64,000 nt of DNA from Dechloromonas hankyongensis (GCF_022012295.1 NZ_JAKLTN010000001.1:1302001-1366000); one strand, 5' to 3'. Shown: positions 33,890-43,922, counted from the first letter of the stretch. The notes: generated from the letters alone by a model not told the origin. Numbers and translations are program-made.

Positions 33890-35191
33890 ATGATTGCCAT
33901 CAAGCGCCTGTCTACGGTCGACGCCGACTTCAAGGCACAAATGGATGCGCTGCTCGCCTTCGAGGCGGCGGCCGATGAAGGCATCGAGCGCACGGTCGCC
34001 GGCATCCTGGCCGACGTCAAGGCGCGCGGCGATGTAGCCGTCGTCGAGTACACCAACAAGTTCGATCGCCTGACGGCGGGCTCGATGGCCGACCTCGAAC
34101 TGTCCAAGGCCGAAATGCAGCAGGCCCTCGACGGCCTGCCGGCCGACCGCCGCGCCGCGCTGGAAGCCGCGGCTGCCCGCGTCAAGGCCTACCACGAGCG
34201 CCAGAAGCTCGACGGCTGGTCCTACACCGAAGCCGATGGCACCATGCTCGGCCAGATGATCACCCCGCTCGACCGCGTCGGCCTCTACGTGCCGGGCGGC
34301 AAGGCGGCCTACCCGTCGTCGGTGCTGATGAACGCCATTCCGGCCAAGGTCGCGGGCGTCAAGGAACTGATCATGGTTGTCCCGACGCCGGATGGCGAGC
34401 GCAACCAGCTGGTCCTGGCGGCGGCCTGTCTGGCCGGTGTCGACCGAGTGTTTGCCATGGGCGGCGCCCAGGCTGTCGGCGCGCTGGCCTACGGCACGCA
34501 GACCGTGCCGCAGGTGGACAAGATCGTCGGCCCGGGCAATGCCTACGTCGCCACTGCCAAGCGCCGGGTGTTCGGCATCGTCGGCATCGACATGGTCGCC
34601 GGGCCGTCGGAAATCCTGGTCGTGTCGGACGGTTCCGGCAATCCGGACTGGGTGGCGATGGACCTCTTCTCGCAGGCCGAACACGACGAGTTGGCGCAGT
34701 CCATCCTGATCTGCACCGACGCCGCTTTCATCGAGCAGGTGCAGGCCAGCATCGAGAAGCTGCTGCCGACCATGCCGCGCCGCGCCGTGATCGAAACCTC
34801 GTTGACCGACCGCGGTGCCTTCATCCTGGTGCGCGACATGGAAGAGGCGGTCGCCATCGCCAACCGCGTCGCCCCGGAACACCTCGAACTGGCGCTGGCC
34901 GATCCCGATCCGTGGGTCGCCAAGATTCACCACGCCGGCGCCATATTCATCGGCCACTACACCTCGGAATCGCTCGGCGACTACTGTGCCGGGCCGAACC
35001 ACGTGCTGCCGACGTCCGGTTCCGCCCGTTTCTCGTCGCCGCTCGGCGTATACGACTTCCAGAAGCGGACCAGCCTGATCAATGTATCCAAGGCCGGCGC
35101 CCAGACCCTGGGCCGCATCGCCTCGACGCTGGCGCATGGCGAAGGCCTGCCGGCGCACGCCAAGTCGGCCGAATTCCGGCTGGAAGGCTGA
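33890..35191 (+). CDS. hisD: Histidinol dehydrogenase HisD
   Basis: Zinc enzyme that oxidises histidinol to histidine in two NAD-dependent steps. The 433-residue protein shows [35 protein letters not shown], the zinc and catalytic region [13 protein letters not shown] with the Gln and His metal ligands, and the catalytic Glu-His pair in RVAPEHLEL. It starts 5 bp after hisG. Confidence 0.95.
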   Translation: MIAIKRLSTVDADFKAQMDALLAFEAAADEGIERTVAGILADVKARGDVAVVEYTNKFDRLTAGSMADLELSKAEMQQALDGLPADRRAALEAAAARVKAYHERQKLDGWSYTEADGTMLGQMITPLDRVGLYVPGGKAAYPSSVLMNAIPAKVAGVKELIMVVPTPDGERNQLVLAAACLAGVDRVFAMGGAQAVGALAYGTQTVPQVDKIVGPGNAYVATAKRRVFGIVGIDMVAGPSEILVVSDGSGNPDWVAMDLFSQAEHDELAQSILICTDAAFIEQVQASIEKLLPTMPRRAVIETSLTDRGAFILVRDMEEAVAIANRVAPEHLELALADPDPWVAKIHHAGAIFIGHYTSESLGDYCAGPNHVLPTSGSARFSSPLGVYDFQKRTSLINVSKAGAQTLGRIASTLAHGEGLPAHAKSAEFRLEG

Positions 35192-35204
35192 GTCGGCAAG
35201 CGCC

Positions 35205-35765
35205 TTGAACGATACAAGCACTTCCAGAAGCCGCCCGGACCTCCGGGCGCTTTTTTTGGGTTTCTCCGCGGTCGGCCTGTCCGGTTTCGGCGGCGTGCTG
35301 CCTTTCGCCCGGCGCATGCTAGTGGAGGAGCGCCACTGGATGACCGGCGAGGAATTCAATGCCCAGTTGGGCCTCTGCCAGTTCCTGCCCGGCCCCAACG
35401 TGATCAACCTGGCGGTGGTGGTCGGCAAGCGCTATCAGGGTCTGCTGGGGGCCATCGTCGCACCGCTCGGACTGCTCGCCGGCCCGTTGGCTGTCGTTCT
35501 GCTGCTGGCGCTGATTTACGACCACTACGGTAGCCTGCCGCTGGCGCAGGGCATGCTGCGCGGCATTGCCGCCGTCGGTTGCGGCCTGCTTTTTGCGACG
35601 GCTTGGCGGATGGGAATGGCGATCAAGGATAAGCCGGCCTTCCTGCCCTTCACCATTCTGGTTGTCGCCGCCATCGCTTGGCTGCGCTGGCCGATGCCGG
35701 TGGTCATGCTCGGCGGCCTGCTGCTTTCCGGTGGTGTGGCCTATTGGAAACTGGGCCGCAAATGA
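35205..35765 (+). CDS. Chromate transporter, short-chain ChrA N-terminal half
   Basis: A 186-residue membrane protein of the CHR family, in which two short genes together replace one long ChrA. It has the half-domain motif LFLGFSAVGLSGFGGVLPFARR...LCQFLPGPNVINLAVVVG. The proposed start is the TTG at 35205, because the first helix (DLRALFLGF) belongs to the family, but this puts a strong terminator-like hairpin (35232-35257) inside the first twenty codons. It starts 14 bp after hisD and overlaps the second half-gene (35762) by 4 bp. Chromate or sulfate-type anion transport is inferred from the family only. Confidence 0.85.
   Translation: MNDTSTSRSRPDLRALFLGFSAVGLSGFGGVLPFARRMLVEERHWMTGEEFNAQLGLCQFLPGPNVINLAVVVGKRYQGLLGAIVAPLGLLAGPLAVVLLLALIYDHYGSLPLAQGMLRGIAAVGCGLLFATAWRMGMAIKDKPAFLPFTILVVAAIAWLRWPMPVVMLGGLLLSGGVAYWKLGRK
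35232..35257 (+). terminator. Terminator-like hairpin inside the 5' end of the chrA half-gene
   Basis: CGCCCGG, loop ACCT, CCGGGCG, then C and seven T residues. By sequence it is a strong intrinsic terminator for hisD transcripts, yet it lies within the reading frame of the transporter gene. Confidence 0.75.
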
Positions 35766-36280
35766 TTGCGCTCCAGCTTTTTCTCGAATTCGCGCTGCTG
35801 TCCGGCGTCGCTTTCGGCGGCGCGACGGCGCTGCTGCCCGAAATGCATCGTGTGGTGGTCGAAAACCACCACTGGCTGGACAACACGACCTTCACCAACC
35901 TCTACGCCATTGCCCAGGCTGCGCCGGGGCCGAATGTGCTGGTGGTGACGCTGATCGGCTGGGAAATCGCTGGCCTCGCCGGGGCCCTGGCGGCAACGGC
36001 GGCCATGTGCCTGCCGATGAGCATCCTGATCTACCTGTTGATCGATCGCTGGGAAAGCTTTGCCGGTAAGCGCTGGCAAAAAGCGATCAGTCTCGGCGTC
36101 TCGCCGCTGGCGGTCGGCCTCATTTTCTCGGGGGCGACGCTGATTGCGCAGGCCGCCGACTTTGGCTGGACGGCGTGGCTGCTGGTGGCGGCGACGCTCG
36201 CCGCCAACCTGCGCCTCAAGCTTCACCCGCTGTGGTTCATCGCCATCGGTGCCGGCTTGGGACTGCTCGGGCTGGTCTGA
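35762..36280 (+). CDS. Chromate transporter, short-chain ChrA C-terminal half
   Basis: A 172-residue CHR-family half protein with the motif FALLSGVAFGGATALLPEMHR...LYAIAQAAPGPNVLVV, parallel to the preceding gene. About five hydrophobic segments. The two halves probably form a heterodimer of opposite membrane orientation. Start ATG at 35762 overlaps the stop of the first half. Confidence 0.87.
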   Translation: MIALQLFLEFALLSGVAFGGATALLPEMHRVVVENHHWLDNTTFTNLYAIAQAAPGPNVLVVTLIGWEIAGLAGALAATAAMCLPMSILIYLLIDRWESFAGKRWQKAISLGVSPLAVGLIFSGATLIAQAADFGWTAWLLVAATLAANLRLKLHPLWFIAIGAGLGLLGLV

Positions 36281-36282
36281 GC

Positions 36283-36489
36283 TCAGTCCTTGTTGTAGGG
36301 GTTTTCCAGCCCGGCGATCACTTCCTGGAAGACGGCGCGGATCTGGGCTTCGTCGCATTCCATCAACAGCGCGTCCTCGAAGGCGTCCTGCGCCATCTGG
36401 CGCAGTTCCTCGAGGTTTTCGCGCAGGACCTTGATCTTCTCGGTGCAGGCCACGATGCTGCCATCGGGGCGTTTCCAGACGGTTTCCAT
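36283..36489 (-). CDS. Conserved-looking small protein of unknown function downstream of hisC
   Basis: A 68-residue, strongly acidic protein (METVWKRPDGSIVACTEKIK, then VLRENLEELRQMAQDAFEDAL, ending ENPYNKD) with two cysteines. It starts 5 bp after the hisC stop and so is co-transcribed with hisC. The balanced composition, close spacing and the absence of any competing frame support a real gene. I do not recognise a family; the central part is predicted as a long helix. Confidence 0.65.
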   Translation of the reverse strand: METVWKRPDGSIVACTEKIKVLRENLEELRQMAQDAFEDALLMECDEAQIRAVFQEVIAGLENPYNKD

Positions 36490-36494
36490 GAGGC

Positions 36495-37565
36495 TCAGCC
36501 CAAGATTTCGCGCAGCCCGTCGACCAGGGCCCGGCACTCGGCATCGGTGCCGACCGTGATGCGCAGGAACTGGTCGATGCGCGGCAGCTTGAAATGGCGG
36601 ACGATGATGCTGCGCTCGCGCAGCGCCGTGGCCAGTTCGGCGGCATCGCGCTGCGGGTGGCGGGCGAAGATGAAATTGGCCGCCGACGGCAGCACTTCGA
36701 AGTCGAGCTTGGCCAGATCGGCCGACAGCGTGTCGCGCGTGGCGATGACGGCCTGGCAGCACTGCTCGAAATGGGCCGTGTCTTCCATGGCGGCGACGGC
36801 GCCGACGATGGCCAGGCGATCCAGCGGGTAGGAGTTGAAGCTGTTCTTGACCCGTTCCAGCCCTTCGATCAGGGCCGGATGGCCGACCGCGAAGCCGACG
36901 CGCAGGCCGGCCAGCGAGCGCGACTTGGACAGCGTGTGGACGACCAGCAGGTTGTCGTAGCGGTCGACCAGCTTGATCGCCGATTCGCCGCCGAAGTCGA
37001 CATAGGCTTCATCGACGACGACGACCGAATCCGGATTGGCCTTGGCGATCTGTTCGATGGCGTCGACGGCGAGCAGGCGGCCGGTCGGCGCATTGGGATT
37101 GGGGAAAATTATGCCGCCGTTCGCCTTGCCAACGTAGCCGGCCGGATCGAGCGAAAAATCCTCGGCCAGCGGCACGGTCTGATAGTCGACCCCGTACAGC
37201 CCGCAATACACCGGGTAGAAGCTGTAGGTGATGTCAGGGAACAGGATGGGCGCTTCATGCTTGAGCAGGGCCATGAAAATGTGGGCCAGCACCTCGTCCG
37301 AACCGTTGCCGACGAAGACCTGCTGCGCCGACACGCCGTGCAGCCGGGCAACGGCCGCCTTGAGCAGATCGGAGTTGGGGTCCGGGTAGAGGCGCAGGCG
37401 CGCCGCGTCGCCGTCGAGTTCCGCCTGGACTGCCGCCAGCACCTTGGGCGAGGGCGGATAGGGGTTCTCGTTGGTGTTCAGCTTGATCAGATTGGCGATC
37501 TTGGGCTGCTCGCCCGGGACGTAGGGGGTGAGGTCGTTGACGACCTGGCTCCAGAAGCGGCTCAT
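36495..37565 (-). CDS. hisC: Histidinol-phosphate aminotransferase HisC
   Basis: PLP enzyme of class II aminotransferases that makes histidinol phosphate. The 356-residue protein has [15 protein letters not shown] at the N-terminus, the substrate/PLP region [20 protein letters not shown], the Asp-Tyr pair in [12 protein letters not shown], the Schiff-base lysine in [15 protein letters not shown], and Arg in FLRITVG. It is on the strand opposite to all other his genes, divergent from hisB with 78 bp between the two starts. Confidence 0.95.
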   Translation of the reverse strand: MSRFWSQVVNDLTPYVPGEQPKIANLIKLNTNENPYPPSPKVLAAVQAELDGDAARLRLYPDPNSDLLKAAVARLHGVSAQQVFVGNGSDEVLAHIFMALLKHEAPILFPDITYSFYPVYCGLYGVDYQTVPLAEDFSLDPAGYVGKANGGIIFPNPNAPTGRLLAVDAIEQIAKANPDSVVVVDEAYVDFGGESAIKLVDRYDNLLVVHTLSKSRSLAGLRVGFAVGHPALIEGLERVKNSFNSYPLDRLAIVGAVAAMEDTAHFEQCCQAVIATRDTLSADLAKLDFEVLPSAANFIFARHPQRDAAELATALRERSIIVRHFKLPRIDQFLRITVGTDAECRALVDGLREILG

Positions 37566-37643
37566 GGGGAATTCACGGAAAGCGGAAAGTCAGGGCGAAA
37601 TGGTATCATGGCCTTCCGATTCAACGTTTTGCAGCCAACTGTC

Positions 37644-38231
37644 ATGCGGCAAGCCGAAGTTACCCGTAATACCCTCGAGACGCAGATCACCGTGCGTCTC
37701 AATCTCGATGGCACCGGCCAGGGCAAATTCGCCACCGGCGTGCCTTTTCTCGATCACATGCTCGACCAGATCGCCCGTCACGGCCTGATCGACCTCGATG
37801 TCGATGCCCAGGGCGACCTGCACATCGACGCGCACCATACCGTCGAGGATATCGGCATCACCTTTGGTCAGGCGCTGGCCAAGGCCTGGGGCGACAAGAA
37901 GGGTCTGACCCGCTACGGTCACAGCTACGTGCCGCTCGACGAAGCCCTGTCGCGCGTCGTGATCGACCTGTCCGGCCGTCCCGGGCTGGAGCAGCATGTC
38001 GAATTCACCCGGGCGACCATCGGCCAGTTCGATGTCGACCTGATCGGCGAATTCTTCCACGGCCTGGTCAACCACGCCGGCATGACGCTGCACATCGACA
38101 ACCTGCGCGGCAAGAACGCCCACCACCAGGCCGAGACCGTCTTCAAGGCCTTCGGTCGTGCCCTGCGCATGGCGGTGACGCCCGATCCGCGCATGGCCGG
38201 CGCCATGCCGTCGACGAAAGGCACGCTGTGA
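37644..38231 (+). CDS. hisB: Imidazoleglycerol-phosphate dehydratase HisB
   Basis: A 195-residue monofunctional HisB, the usual form outside enterobacteria. The metal-binding motifs [10 protein letters not shown] and [14 protein letters not shown] are both present, with [13 protein letters not shown] before them. I chose the ATG at 37644 ([15 protein letters not shown]), which agrees with the family start; an in-frame ATG at 37608 (MAFRFNVLQ) would add 12 residues. Neither has a clear ribosome-binding site. It heads the run hisB-H-A-F-I-E. Confidence 0.94.
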   Translation: MRQAEVTRNTLETQITVRLNLDGTGQGKFATGVPFLDHMLDQIARHGLIDLDVDAQGDLHIDAHHTVEDIGITFGQALAKAWGDKKGLTRYGHSYVPLDEALSRVVIDLSGRPGLEQHVEFTRATIGQFDVDLIGEFFHGLVNHAGMTLHIDNLRGKNAHHQAETVFKAFGRALRMAVTPDPRMAGAMPSTKGTL

Positions 38232-38884
38232 GCGCTGGCGGCAAGGTCGGCGGCGCCATCGCCGTCATCGACTACGGCATGGGCAATCTGCGTTCCGTGT
38301 CGAAGGCGCTGGAGCATGTTGCCGGCGGCAAGCCGGTCGTCGTCACGGCCGATCCGGCCGTCGTGGCGGCTGCTGAGCGCGTCGTCTTCCCGGGGCAGGG
38401 GGCGATGCCCGACTGCATGGCCGAACTCGACGCCCGTGGCCTGCGCGCTGCCGTCCTGCAGGCGGCCAGGGAAAAACCTTTTCTCGGCATCTGCGTCGGC
38501 GAACAGATGCTGTTCGAGCACAGCGATGAAGGCAACGTGCCAGCGCTCGGCGTCTTCCCCGGCAACGTCGTGCGTTTTCCCGATGAGAAAATGTTCCTGG
38601 CCACCGGCGAGCGCCTGAAGGTGCCGCACATGGGCTGGAACGAGGTGCGCCAGGTGCCGCATGCCTTGTGGAGCGGCATCGCCGATGGCGCCCGCTTCTA
38701 TTTCGTGCACAGCTATTTCGTGCAGCCTGCCGATGCGGCGCTGGTGGCCGGCACCTGCGAATATGGCGTCCCCTTTACCTGTGCGGTAGGGCGGGATAAT
38801 ATCTTCGCGGTTCAATTCCACCCCGAGAAAAGCGCCCGCGACGGTTTGCAATTGCTGAAGAACTTTGTCGAGTGGCACCCCTGA
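38228..38884 (+). CDS. hisH: Imidazole glycerol phosphate synthase, glutaminase subunit HisH
   Basis: A 218-residue class I glutamine amidotransferase that passes ammonia to HisF. The nucleophile is Cys89 in [10 protein letters not shown] (the more usual form is LGICLGMQ), and the His-Glu pair is in AVQFHPEKS near the C-terminus. Start GTG at 38228, overlapping hisB by 4 bp. Confidence 0.94.
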   Translation: MSAGGKVGGAIAVIDYGMGNLRSVSKALEHVAGGKPVVVTADPAVVAAAERVVFPGQGAMPDCMAELDARGLRAAVLQAAREKPFLGICVGEQMLFEHSDEGNVPALGVFPGNVVRFPDEKMFLATGERLKVPHMGWNEVRQVPHALWSGIADGARFYFVHSYFVQPADAALVAGTCEYGVPFTCAVGRDNIFAVQFHPEKSARDGLQLLKNFVEWHP

Positions 38885-38918
38885 TTCGCTTTCGTCGAAT
38901 TTATTCTCCTAGACTCCC

Positions 38919-39670
38919 ATGCTGATTATTCCTGCGATTGACCTCAAGGACGGCCAGTGCGTCCGTTTGAAGCAGGGCCTGATGGAACAGGCCACCGTTT
39001 TTTCCGATAGTCCCGCCGAGCAGGCGCGACGCTGGCTCGACCAGGGCGCCCGGCGCCTGCATCTGGTCGACCTGAACGGCGCCTTCGCCGGCAAGCCGAA
39101 GAACGCGGCGGCGATCAAGGCCATCCTGGCCGAAGTCGGCGACGAAATCCCGGTCCAGCTCGGCGGCGGCATCCGCGACCTCGACACCATCGAGGCCTGC
39201 CTCGACGGCGGCCTGTCCTACGTCATCATCGGCACGGCGGCGGTCAAGAACCCCGGTTTCCTGCACGATGCCTGCGTCGCCTTCCCCGGCCACATCATCG
39301 TCGGCCTCGACGCCAAGGACGGCAAGGTGGCGACCGACGGCTGGTCCAAGCTGACCGGCCACGACGTGGTCGATCTCGGCAAGAAGTACGAGGACTACGG
39401 CGTCGAATCGATCATCTATACGGACATCGGCCGCGACGGCATGCTGTCCGGCATCAATATCGAAGCGACCGTCCGTCTGGCACAGGCGCTGACCATTCCG
39501 GTCATCGCTTCCGGCGGCCTGTCCAACCTCGACGACATCAAGGCGCTGTGCGCCGTGCAAGGCGAAGGCGTGGTCGGCACCATCGCCGGCCGTGCCGTGT
39601 ACGACGGTTCGCTCGACTTCGCCGCGGCCCAGAAGCTCGCCGACGAGTTGCTGCCCAAAGCGGGCGCCTG

Positions 39671-39671
<1 letters not shown>
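38919..39671 (+). CDS. hisA: Phosphoribosylformimino-5-aminoimidazole carboxamide ribotide isomerase HisA
   Basis: A 250-residue TIM-barrel isomerase. The catalytic residues are the Asp in [14 protein letters not shown] and the Asp in [14 protein letters not shown]; phosphate-binding loops are QLGGGIRD and [10 protein letters not shown]. Overlaps hisF by one base. Confidence 0.95.
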
Positions 39672-40425
<754 letters not shown>

Positions 40426-40429
<4 letters not shown>

Positions 40430-40824
40430 GCGATCTGGACAATTCCCTCGACTGGCTGGCCGCCCTGAAGTGGGACGCCGACGGCATGATTCCCGCCATC
40501 GCGCAGGACCAGAACGGCCGCGTCGTGATGTTCGCCTACATGAACCGCGAGTCGCTGCAGGAAACGCTGGCCTGCGGCAACGCGGTATACTGGTCGCGCT
40601 CCAGGAAGCGGCTGTGGCGCAAGGGCGAGGAGTCGGGGCACTTTCAGAAAGTGAAGTCCATCCGCACCGATTGCGACGGCGACGTTTTGCTGCTGTCGAT
40701 CGAACAGGTGGGCGGCATCGCCTGCCATACCGGCCGGGAAAGCTGCTTCTTCAATGAATTGCAAGGGGATCGCTGGGTTCCGGCCGATCCGGTTTTGAAA
40801 GACCCGAAGGAAATCTACAAATGA
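40426..40824 (+). CDS. hisI: Phosphoribosyl-AMP cyclohydrolase HisI
   Basis: A 132-residue monofunctional enzyme. The zinc-binding cysteines are in DCDGD and in HTGRESCFF, and the [20 protein letters not shown] segment is the family signature. Start GTG at 40426; overlaps hisF and hisE by 4 bp. The HisI and HisE activities are on separate proteins here. Confidence 0.94.
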
Positions 40825-41147
40825 GCACGCATGACATCCTGCACCGTCTTTCCGAGACGCTGGCTACGCGCAAGCATGCCGACCCGGAAAAGTCGTATAC
40901 CGCCAAGCTGTTCTCTGAGGGACCGGATTCGATCCTGAAGAAGATTGGCGAGGAATGTGCCGAACTGATCATGGCTGGCAAGGATGGCAAGCGCCTGAAC
41001 ATTGTTCGCGAATCGACGGACGTGATTTATCACATCCTGGTTCTCTTGGCGTTCTTCGACATGACCATCGAGGACGTGTCGCAGGAAATGCGCCGCCGCG
41101 AAGGGATTTCCGGCATCGACGAGAAGGCTGCGCGGGGGCAGAAGTGA
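40821..41147 (+). CDS. hisE: Phosphoribosyl-ATP pyrophosphatase HisE
   Basis: A 108-residue all-helical MazG-like pyrophosphatase with [18 protein letters not shown] and the acidic metal-binding motif [15 protein letters not shown]. Second step of histidine synthesis. It overlaps the HIT gene by 4 bp. Confidence 0.93.
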   Translation: MSTHDILHRLSETLATRKHADPEKSYTAKLFSEGPDSILKKIGEECAELIMAGKDGKRLNIVRESTDVIYHILVLLAFFDMTIEDVSQEMRRREGISGIDEKAARGQK

Positions 41148-41494
41148 GCGACTGTATTTTCTGCAAGATCGTGGCGGGACAAATCCCCTCGTCCAAGGTC
41201 TACGAAGATGAGGACATCCTCGCCTTCAACGACATCAATCCGGCCCGCCCGGTGCACGTGCTGGTCATTCCGAAGAAGCACGTCACGTCGCTGGCCTCGG
41301 TGACGGCGGAGGAGGCCCCCGTGCTCGGCAAAATCCTGGCCAAGGCCAACGAAATTGCGGTGGCTCAAGGAAGTCCGGACGGGTTCCGGGTCATCATTAA
41401 CACAGGTCGTGTGGGGCAGCAGGAAGTGCAGCACCTGCACGCGCACATCGTGGGCGGTCCGGACCCGGTCGGCCCCATGCTGAAACGTATCTAG
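41144..41494 (+). CDS. HIT family nucleotide-binding protein (HinT-like)
   Basis: A 116-residue histidine-triad hydrolase with [20 protein letters not shown] and the triad HLHAHIVGG. HinT proteins hydrolyse AMP-lysine and other adenosine phosphoramidates. Start GTG at 41144, translationally coupled to hisE. The position between hisE and tatA is standard for this group. Confidence 0.92.
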   Translation: MSDCIFCKIVAGQIPSSKVYEDEDILAFNDINPARPVHVLVIPKKHVTSLASVTAEEAPVLGKILAKANEIAVAQGSPDGFRVIINTGRVGQQEVQHLHAHIVGGPDPVGPMLKRI

Positions 41495-41504
41495 GAGACA
41501 AACC

Positions 41505-41735
41505 ATGGGCAGTTTTTCCATTTGGCACTGGTTGATCGTTCTGGTCATCGTCATGCTCATTTTCGGTACCAAGAAGCTGCGCAACGTCGGCCAGGATCTG
41601 GGCGGCGCGGTGAAGGGCTTCAAGGACGGCATGAAGGAAGCCAGCGCCGACAAGCCGGCCGAGGAAGCCAAACCGACGCAGCAGGTCGGCGGCCAGACCA
41701 TTGACGTCGAAGTCAAGGAAAAGACCAAGAGCTAG
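41505..41735 (+). CDS. tatA: Sec-independent translocase protein TatA
   Basis: A 76-residue protein with one N-terminal membrane helix ([17 protein letters not shown]), the hinge and amphipathic helix [21 protein letters not shown], and a polar acidic tail. It forms the pore for folded, twin-arginine substrates. GGAGA is 7 bp before the ATG. Confidence 0.94.
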   Translation: MGSFSIWHWLIVLVIVMLIFGTKKLRNVGQDLGGAVKGFKDGMKEASADKPAEEAKPTQQVGGQTIDVEVKEKTKS

Positions 41736-41799
41736 TCGCGAATCGCTAGTCGTTGGTTTTGGCTAAAGACTAGTGACTGGCAGCTAACTACTCACAGCT
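41736..41799. other. CTAG-rich spacer between tatA and tatB
   Basis: This 64-bp spacer breaks an otherwise tightly overlapping gene run. The tetranucleotide CTAG, rare in proteobacterial genomes, occurs three times within about 45 bp (near 41732, 41746 and 41770), twice as GCTAGTCG, and CTAGTC/GACTAG can pair across a 16-bp loop. I see no terminator T-tract. Confidence 0.5.
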
Positions 41800-42168
41800 A
41801 TGTTCGATATCGGCTTTTCCGAATTGATGGTGATCGGCATCGTGGCGCTGATCGTCATCGGCCCCGAGCGGCTGCCCAAGGTGGCGCGTACGCTCGGGCA
41901 TCTGCTCGGCCGCGCCCAGCGCTATGTCAATGACGTCAAGTCGGATATCAATCGCGAGATTCAGCTCGACGAATTGAAGAAGCTGCAGACCCAGGTCGCC
42001 GATTCCGCCCGCGCCATGGAGGAGTCGGTACGCAAGGAAGTCGATGCGGCGCGTACCGTCGTTGAGGCGCCGGCACAGGAAGCGGTGGCTGAATTGCAAT
42101 CGGCCGCCCAGTTGGCCGAAGGCCTGCCGCCGGCAGCCGCCGAAACGACGAGCAAGCCCAGCGCATGA
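41800..42168 (+). CDS. tatB: Sec-independent translocase protein TatB
   Basis: A 122-residue protein starting MFDIGFSELMVIGIVALIVIGPERLPKVARTLG, which contains the TatB-specific Glu8 and the GPERLP hinge. The long amphipathic and charged tail (LDELKKLQTQVADSARAMEE) is typical. Together with TatC it forms the signal-peptide receptor. Overlaps tatC by 4 bp. Confidence 0.94.
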   Translation: MFDIGFSELMVIGIVALIVIGPERLPKVARTLGHLLGRAQRYVNDVKSDINREIQLDELKKLQTQVADSARAMEESVRKEVDAARTVVEAPAQEAVAELQSAAQLAEGLPPAAAETTSKPSA

Positions 42169-42959
42169 GCGACGCCCAGGAAGAATCCTTCATTTCGCAT
42201 CTGGTCGAGTTGCGTGACCGTTTGCTGCGCAGCCTGATCGCCATCGCCGTCGTGCTCGGCGTGCTGTGCATCTATCCGGGGCCGGGCGAAATCTACGACA
42301 TCCTCGCCGCACCGTTGACCAAGGCCTTGCCGGAAGGGACCAAGATGGTGGCCATCGGCGTCATCACCCCCTTCATGGTGCCGCTCAAGGTGACGGCCAT
42401 GGTGGCCTTCGTGCTGGCCCTGCCGTACATCCTCTACCAGGCCTGGGCCTTCATCGCGCCCGGTCTGTACGCCCACGAGAAGCGTCTCGGCATTCCGCTG
42501 ATCATTTCCAGCACGCTGCTCTTCATCGCCGGCATGTCCTTCTGCTACTTCTTCGTCTTCGGCCAGGTGTTCAGCTTCATCGCCAGCTTCGCGCCGAAGA
42601 GCATCACGCCGGCGCCGGACATCGAGGCCTACCTGTCCTTCGTGATGACCATGTTCCTCGCTTTCGGCATTACCTTCGAAGTGCCGGTGGCGCTGGTGGT
42701 GCTGGTCAAGCTGGGCCTCGTGACCGTTGAGAAACTCAAGGAATGGCGTTCCTACTTTATCGTCGGCGCCTTTGTCGTCGCCGCGGTGGTGACGCCGCCG
42801 GACGTGGTGTCGCAGTTGGCGCTGGCCATTCCGATGTGCCTGCTCTACGAGCTGGGCATCCTTGCTTCACGTCTGGTTTCCGCCCCTAAGCCGGCAGCAG
42901 CGGTAGCTACGGACGCCGAGATGGACAAGGCGGAAGAGGAATTCCGCAAGCTGTCCTGA
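42165..42959 (+). CDS. tatC: Sec-independent translocase protein TatC
   Basis: A 264-residue protein with six membrane helices. The N-terminal SHLVELRDRLLRSL and the first periplasmic loop are the receptor site for the twin-arginine motif; FEVPVALVVLVKLGLVT and VVAAVVTPPDVVSQLALAIPM are conserved. The tail is charged and slightly longer than usual. Confidence 0.95.
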   Translation: MSDAQEESFISHLVELRDRLLRSLIAIAVVLGVLCIYPGPGEIYDILAAPLTKALPEGTKMVAIGVITPFMVPLKVTAMVAFVLALPYILYQAWAFIAPGLYAHEKRLGIPLIISSTLLFIAGMSFCYFFVFGQVFSFIASFAPKSITPAPDIEAYLSFVMTMFLAFGITFEVPVALVVLVKLGLVTVEKLKEWRSYFIVGAFVVAAVVTPPDVVSQLALAIPMCLLYELGILASRLVSAPKPAAAVATDAEMDKAEEEFRKLS

Positions 42960-42990
42960 CCGCCAGCCGCCAAAGCGCAGCGTGAGTAAA

Positions 42991-43018
42991 CGACCGGCCC
43001 GCTCAGGCCGGTTTTTTT
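42991..43018 (+). terminator. Rho-independent terminator of the tat genes, overlapping the end of the convergent yafJ-like gene
   Basis: ACCGGCC, loop CGCTCA, GGCCGGT then seven T residues. The stop codon of the convergent amidotransferase gene (43003-43005) lies in the loop and its last codons in the right arm. Confidence 0.88.
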
Positions 43019-43809
43019 ATGGGGCCGGGACGGGTGGGCAGGGTTTTCACCGCGGCGCCTTCCTCGAACCACCACAGGGTTCCCGGCGGCATGTCGGTCC
43101 AGGTTTCGTTGTCGGTCAGCGGCAGGGTGGCAATGACGGCGACGCGGTCGTTCGGCGAGGTGACGTCGCTGAAATCGACGGTAACGTCCTGGTCCTTCAG
43201 GTGGGCCCGGGCGAACGGCGCTTGGCGGACGATGTGGCTGAGCTTGGTCGAGGCGTGGGCGAACAGGCAGTCGCCATTGGAGAGCAGGAAATTGAATTCG
43301 CCGTGTTGGGTGACTTCCAGCGTCAGTTGATGCAGGGCGTCGAACAGGTCGGTGCGTTCCGGGGCCTGACCGCCGAAGCGATGGCGCAGTTCCTGCAATA
43401 GCCAGCAAAAGGCGCGTTCGCTGTCGGTCAGGCCGACCGGGATGAAACTGCCGTCGAGCGGCGGGGCGAAATCGAGCAGGTTGCCGTTATGGGCGAAAAT
43501 CCAGTAGCGGCCCCACAGTTCACGCATGAACGGATGTGTGTTCTCCAGGCCGACCGCGCCCTGTGTCGCCTTGCGGATGTGGGCGATGACGTTTTTCGAG
43601 CGGATCGGGTAGTGGCGGACCAGTTCGGCCACCGGCGAAGTGGCCGAAGGCTGCGGATCGAGGAAAAGGCGAGTGCCCTTGCCCTCGAAGAAGGCGATGC
43701 CCCAGCCGTCGGAATGCACGTCGGTGCCGCCGCCGCGGGCCTGGAAGCCGCTGAAGGAAAAGCAGATGTCGGTCGGGACATTGCAGTTCATCCCCAATAA
43801 TTGACACAC
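43003..43809 (-). CDS. Class II glutamine amidotransferase, YafJ family
   Basis: A 268-residue Ntn-type amidotransferase. It begins MCQLLGMNCNVPTDICFSF, so removal of Met leaves the nucleophilic Cys2 at the N-terminus, as the mechanism requires. HSDGWGIAFF, IAHIRKATQG, NTHPF and FAHNGNL are the glutamine-binding motifs. The start is GTG at 43809. The family lacks a synthase domain; some members remove gamma-glutamyl groups from damaged metabolites, but the role of this one is unknown. Confidence 0.9.
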   Translation of the reverse strand: MCQLLGMNCNVPTDICFSFSGFQARGGGTDVHSDGWGIAFFEGKGTRLFLDPQPSATSPVAELVRHYPIRSKNVIAHIRKATQGAVGLENTHPFMRELWGRYWIFAHNGNLLDFAPPLDGSFIPVGLTDSERAFCWLLQELRHRFGGQAPERTDLFDALHQLTLEVTQHGEFNFLLSNGDCLFAHASTKLSHIVRQAPFARAHLKDQDVTVDFSDVTSPNDRVAVIATLPLTDNETWTDMPPGTLWWFEEGAAVKTLPTRPGPIKKPA

Positions 43810-43922
43810 TTTAAGTAGTCCCGGTTAGCCGACAGCATTAAGCGGATGCCGTTTTCCGCGTTCATCTGGCTTCAAGCCCTGAAACGTTATGCTACCGAAA
43901 ATGGACGGCCGTCGTCACGCGT

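Noticed and set aside
33851-35428. A 525-codon open frame on the minus strand across hisD
   Set aside because: It is antisense to an unmistakable hisD. Long antisense frames are expected in GC-rich genes because stop codons are rare there. The product is low in hydrophobic order and matches no family. The same holds for the long antisense frames over dctP-dctQ (30322-31830), sucC (55795-57216) and paaK (53081-54256).
37608-37643. Longer HisB starting at 37608
   Set aside because: The extra 12 residues ([12 protein letters not shown]) do not belong to the family and the ATG has no ribosome-binding site. The start at 37644 gives the standard 195 residues.
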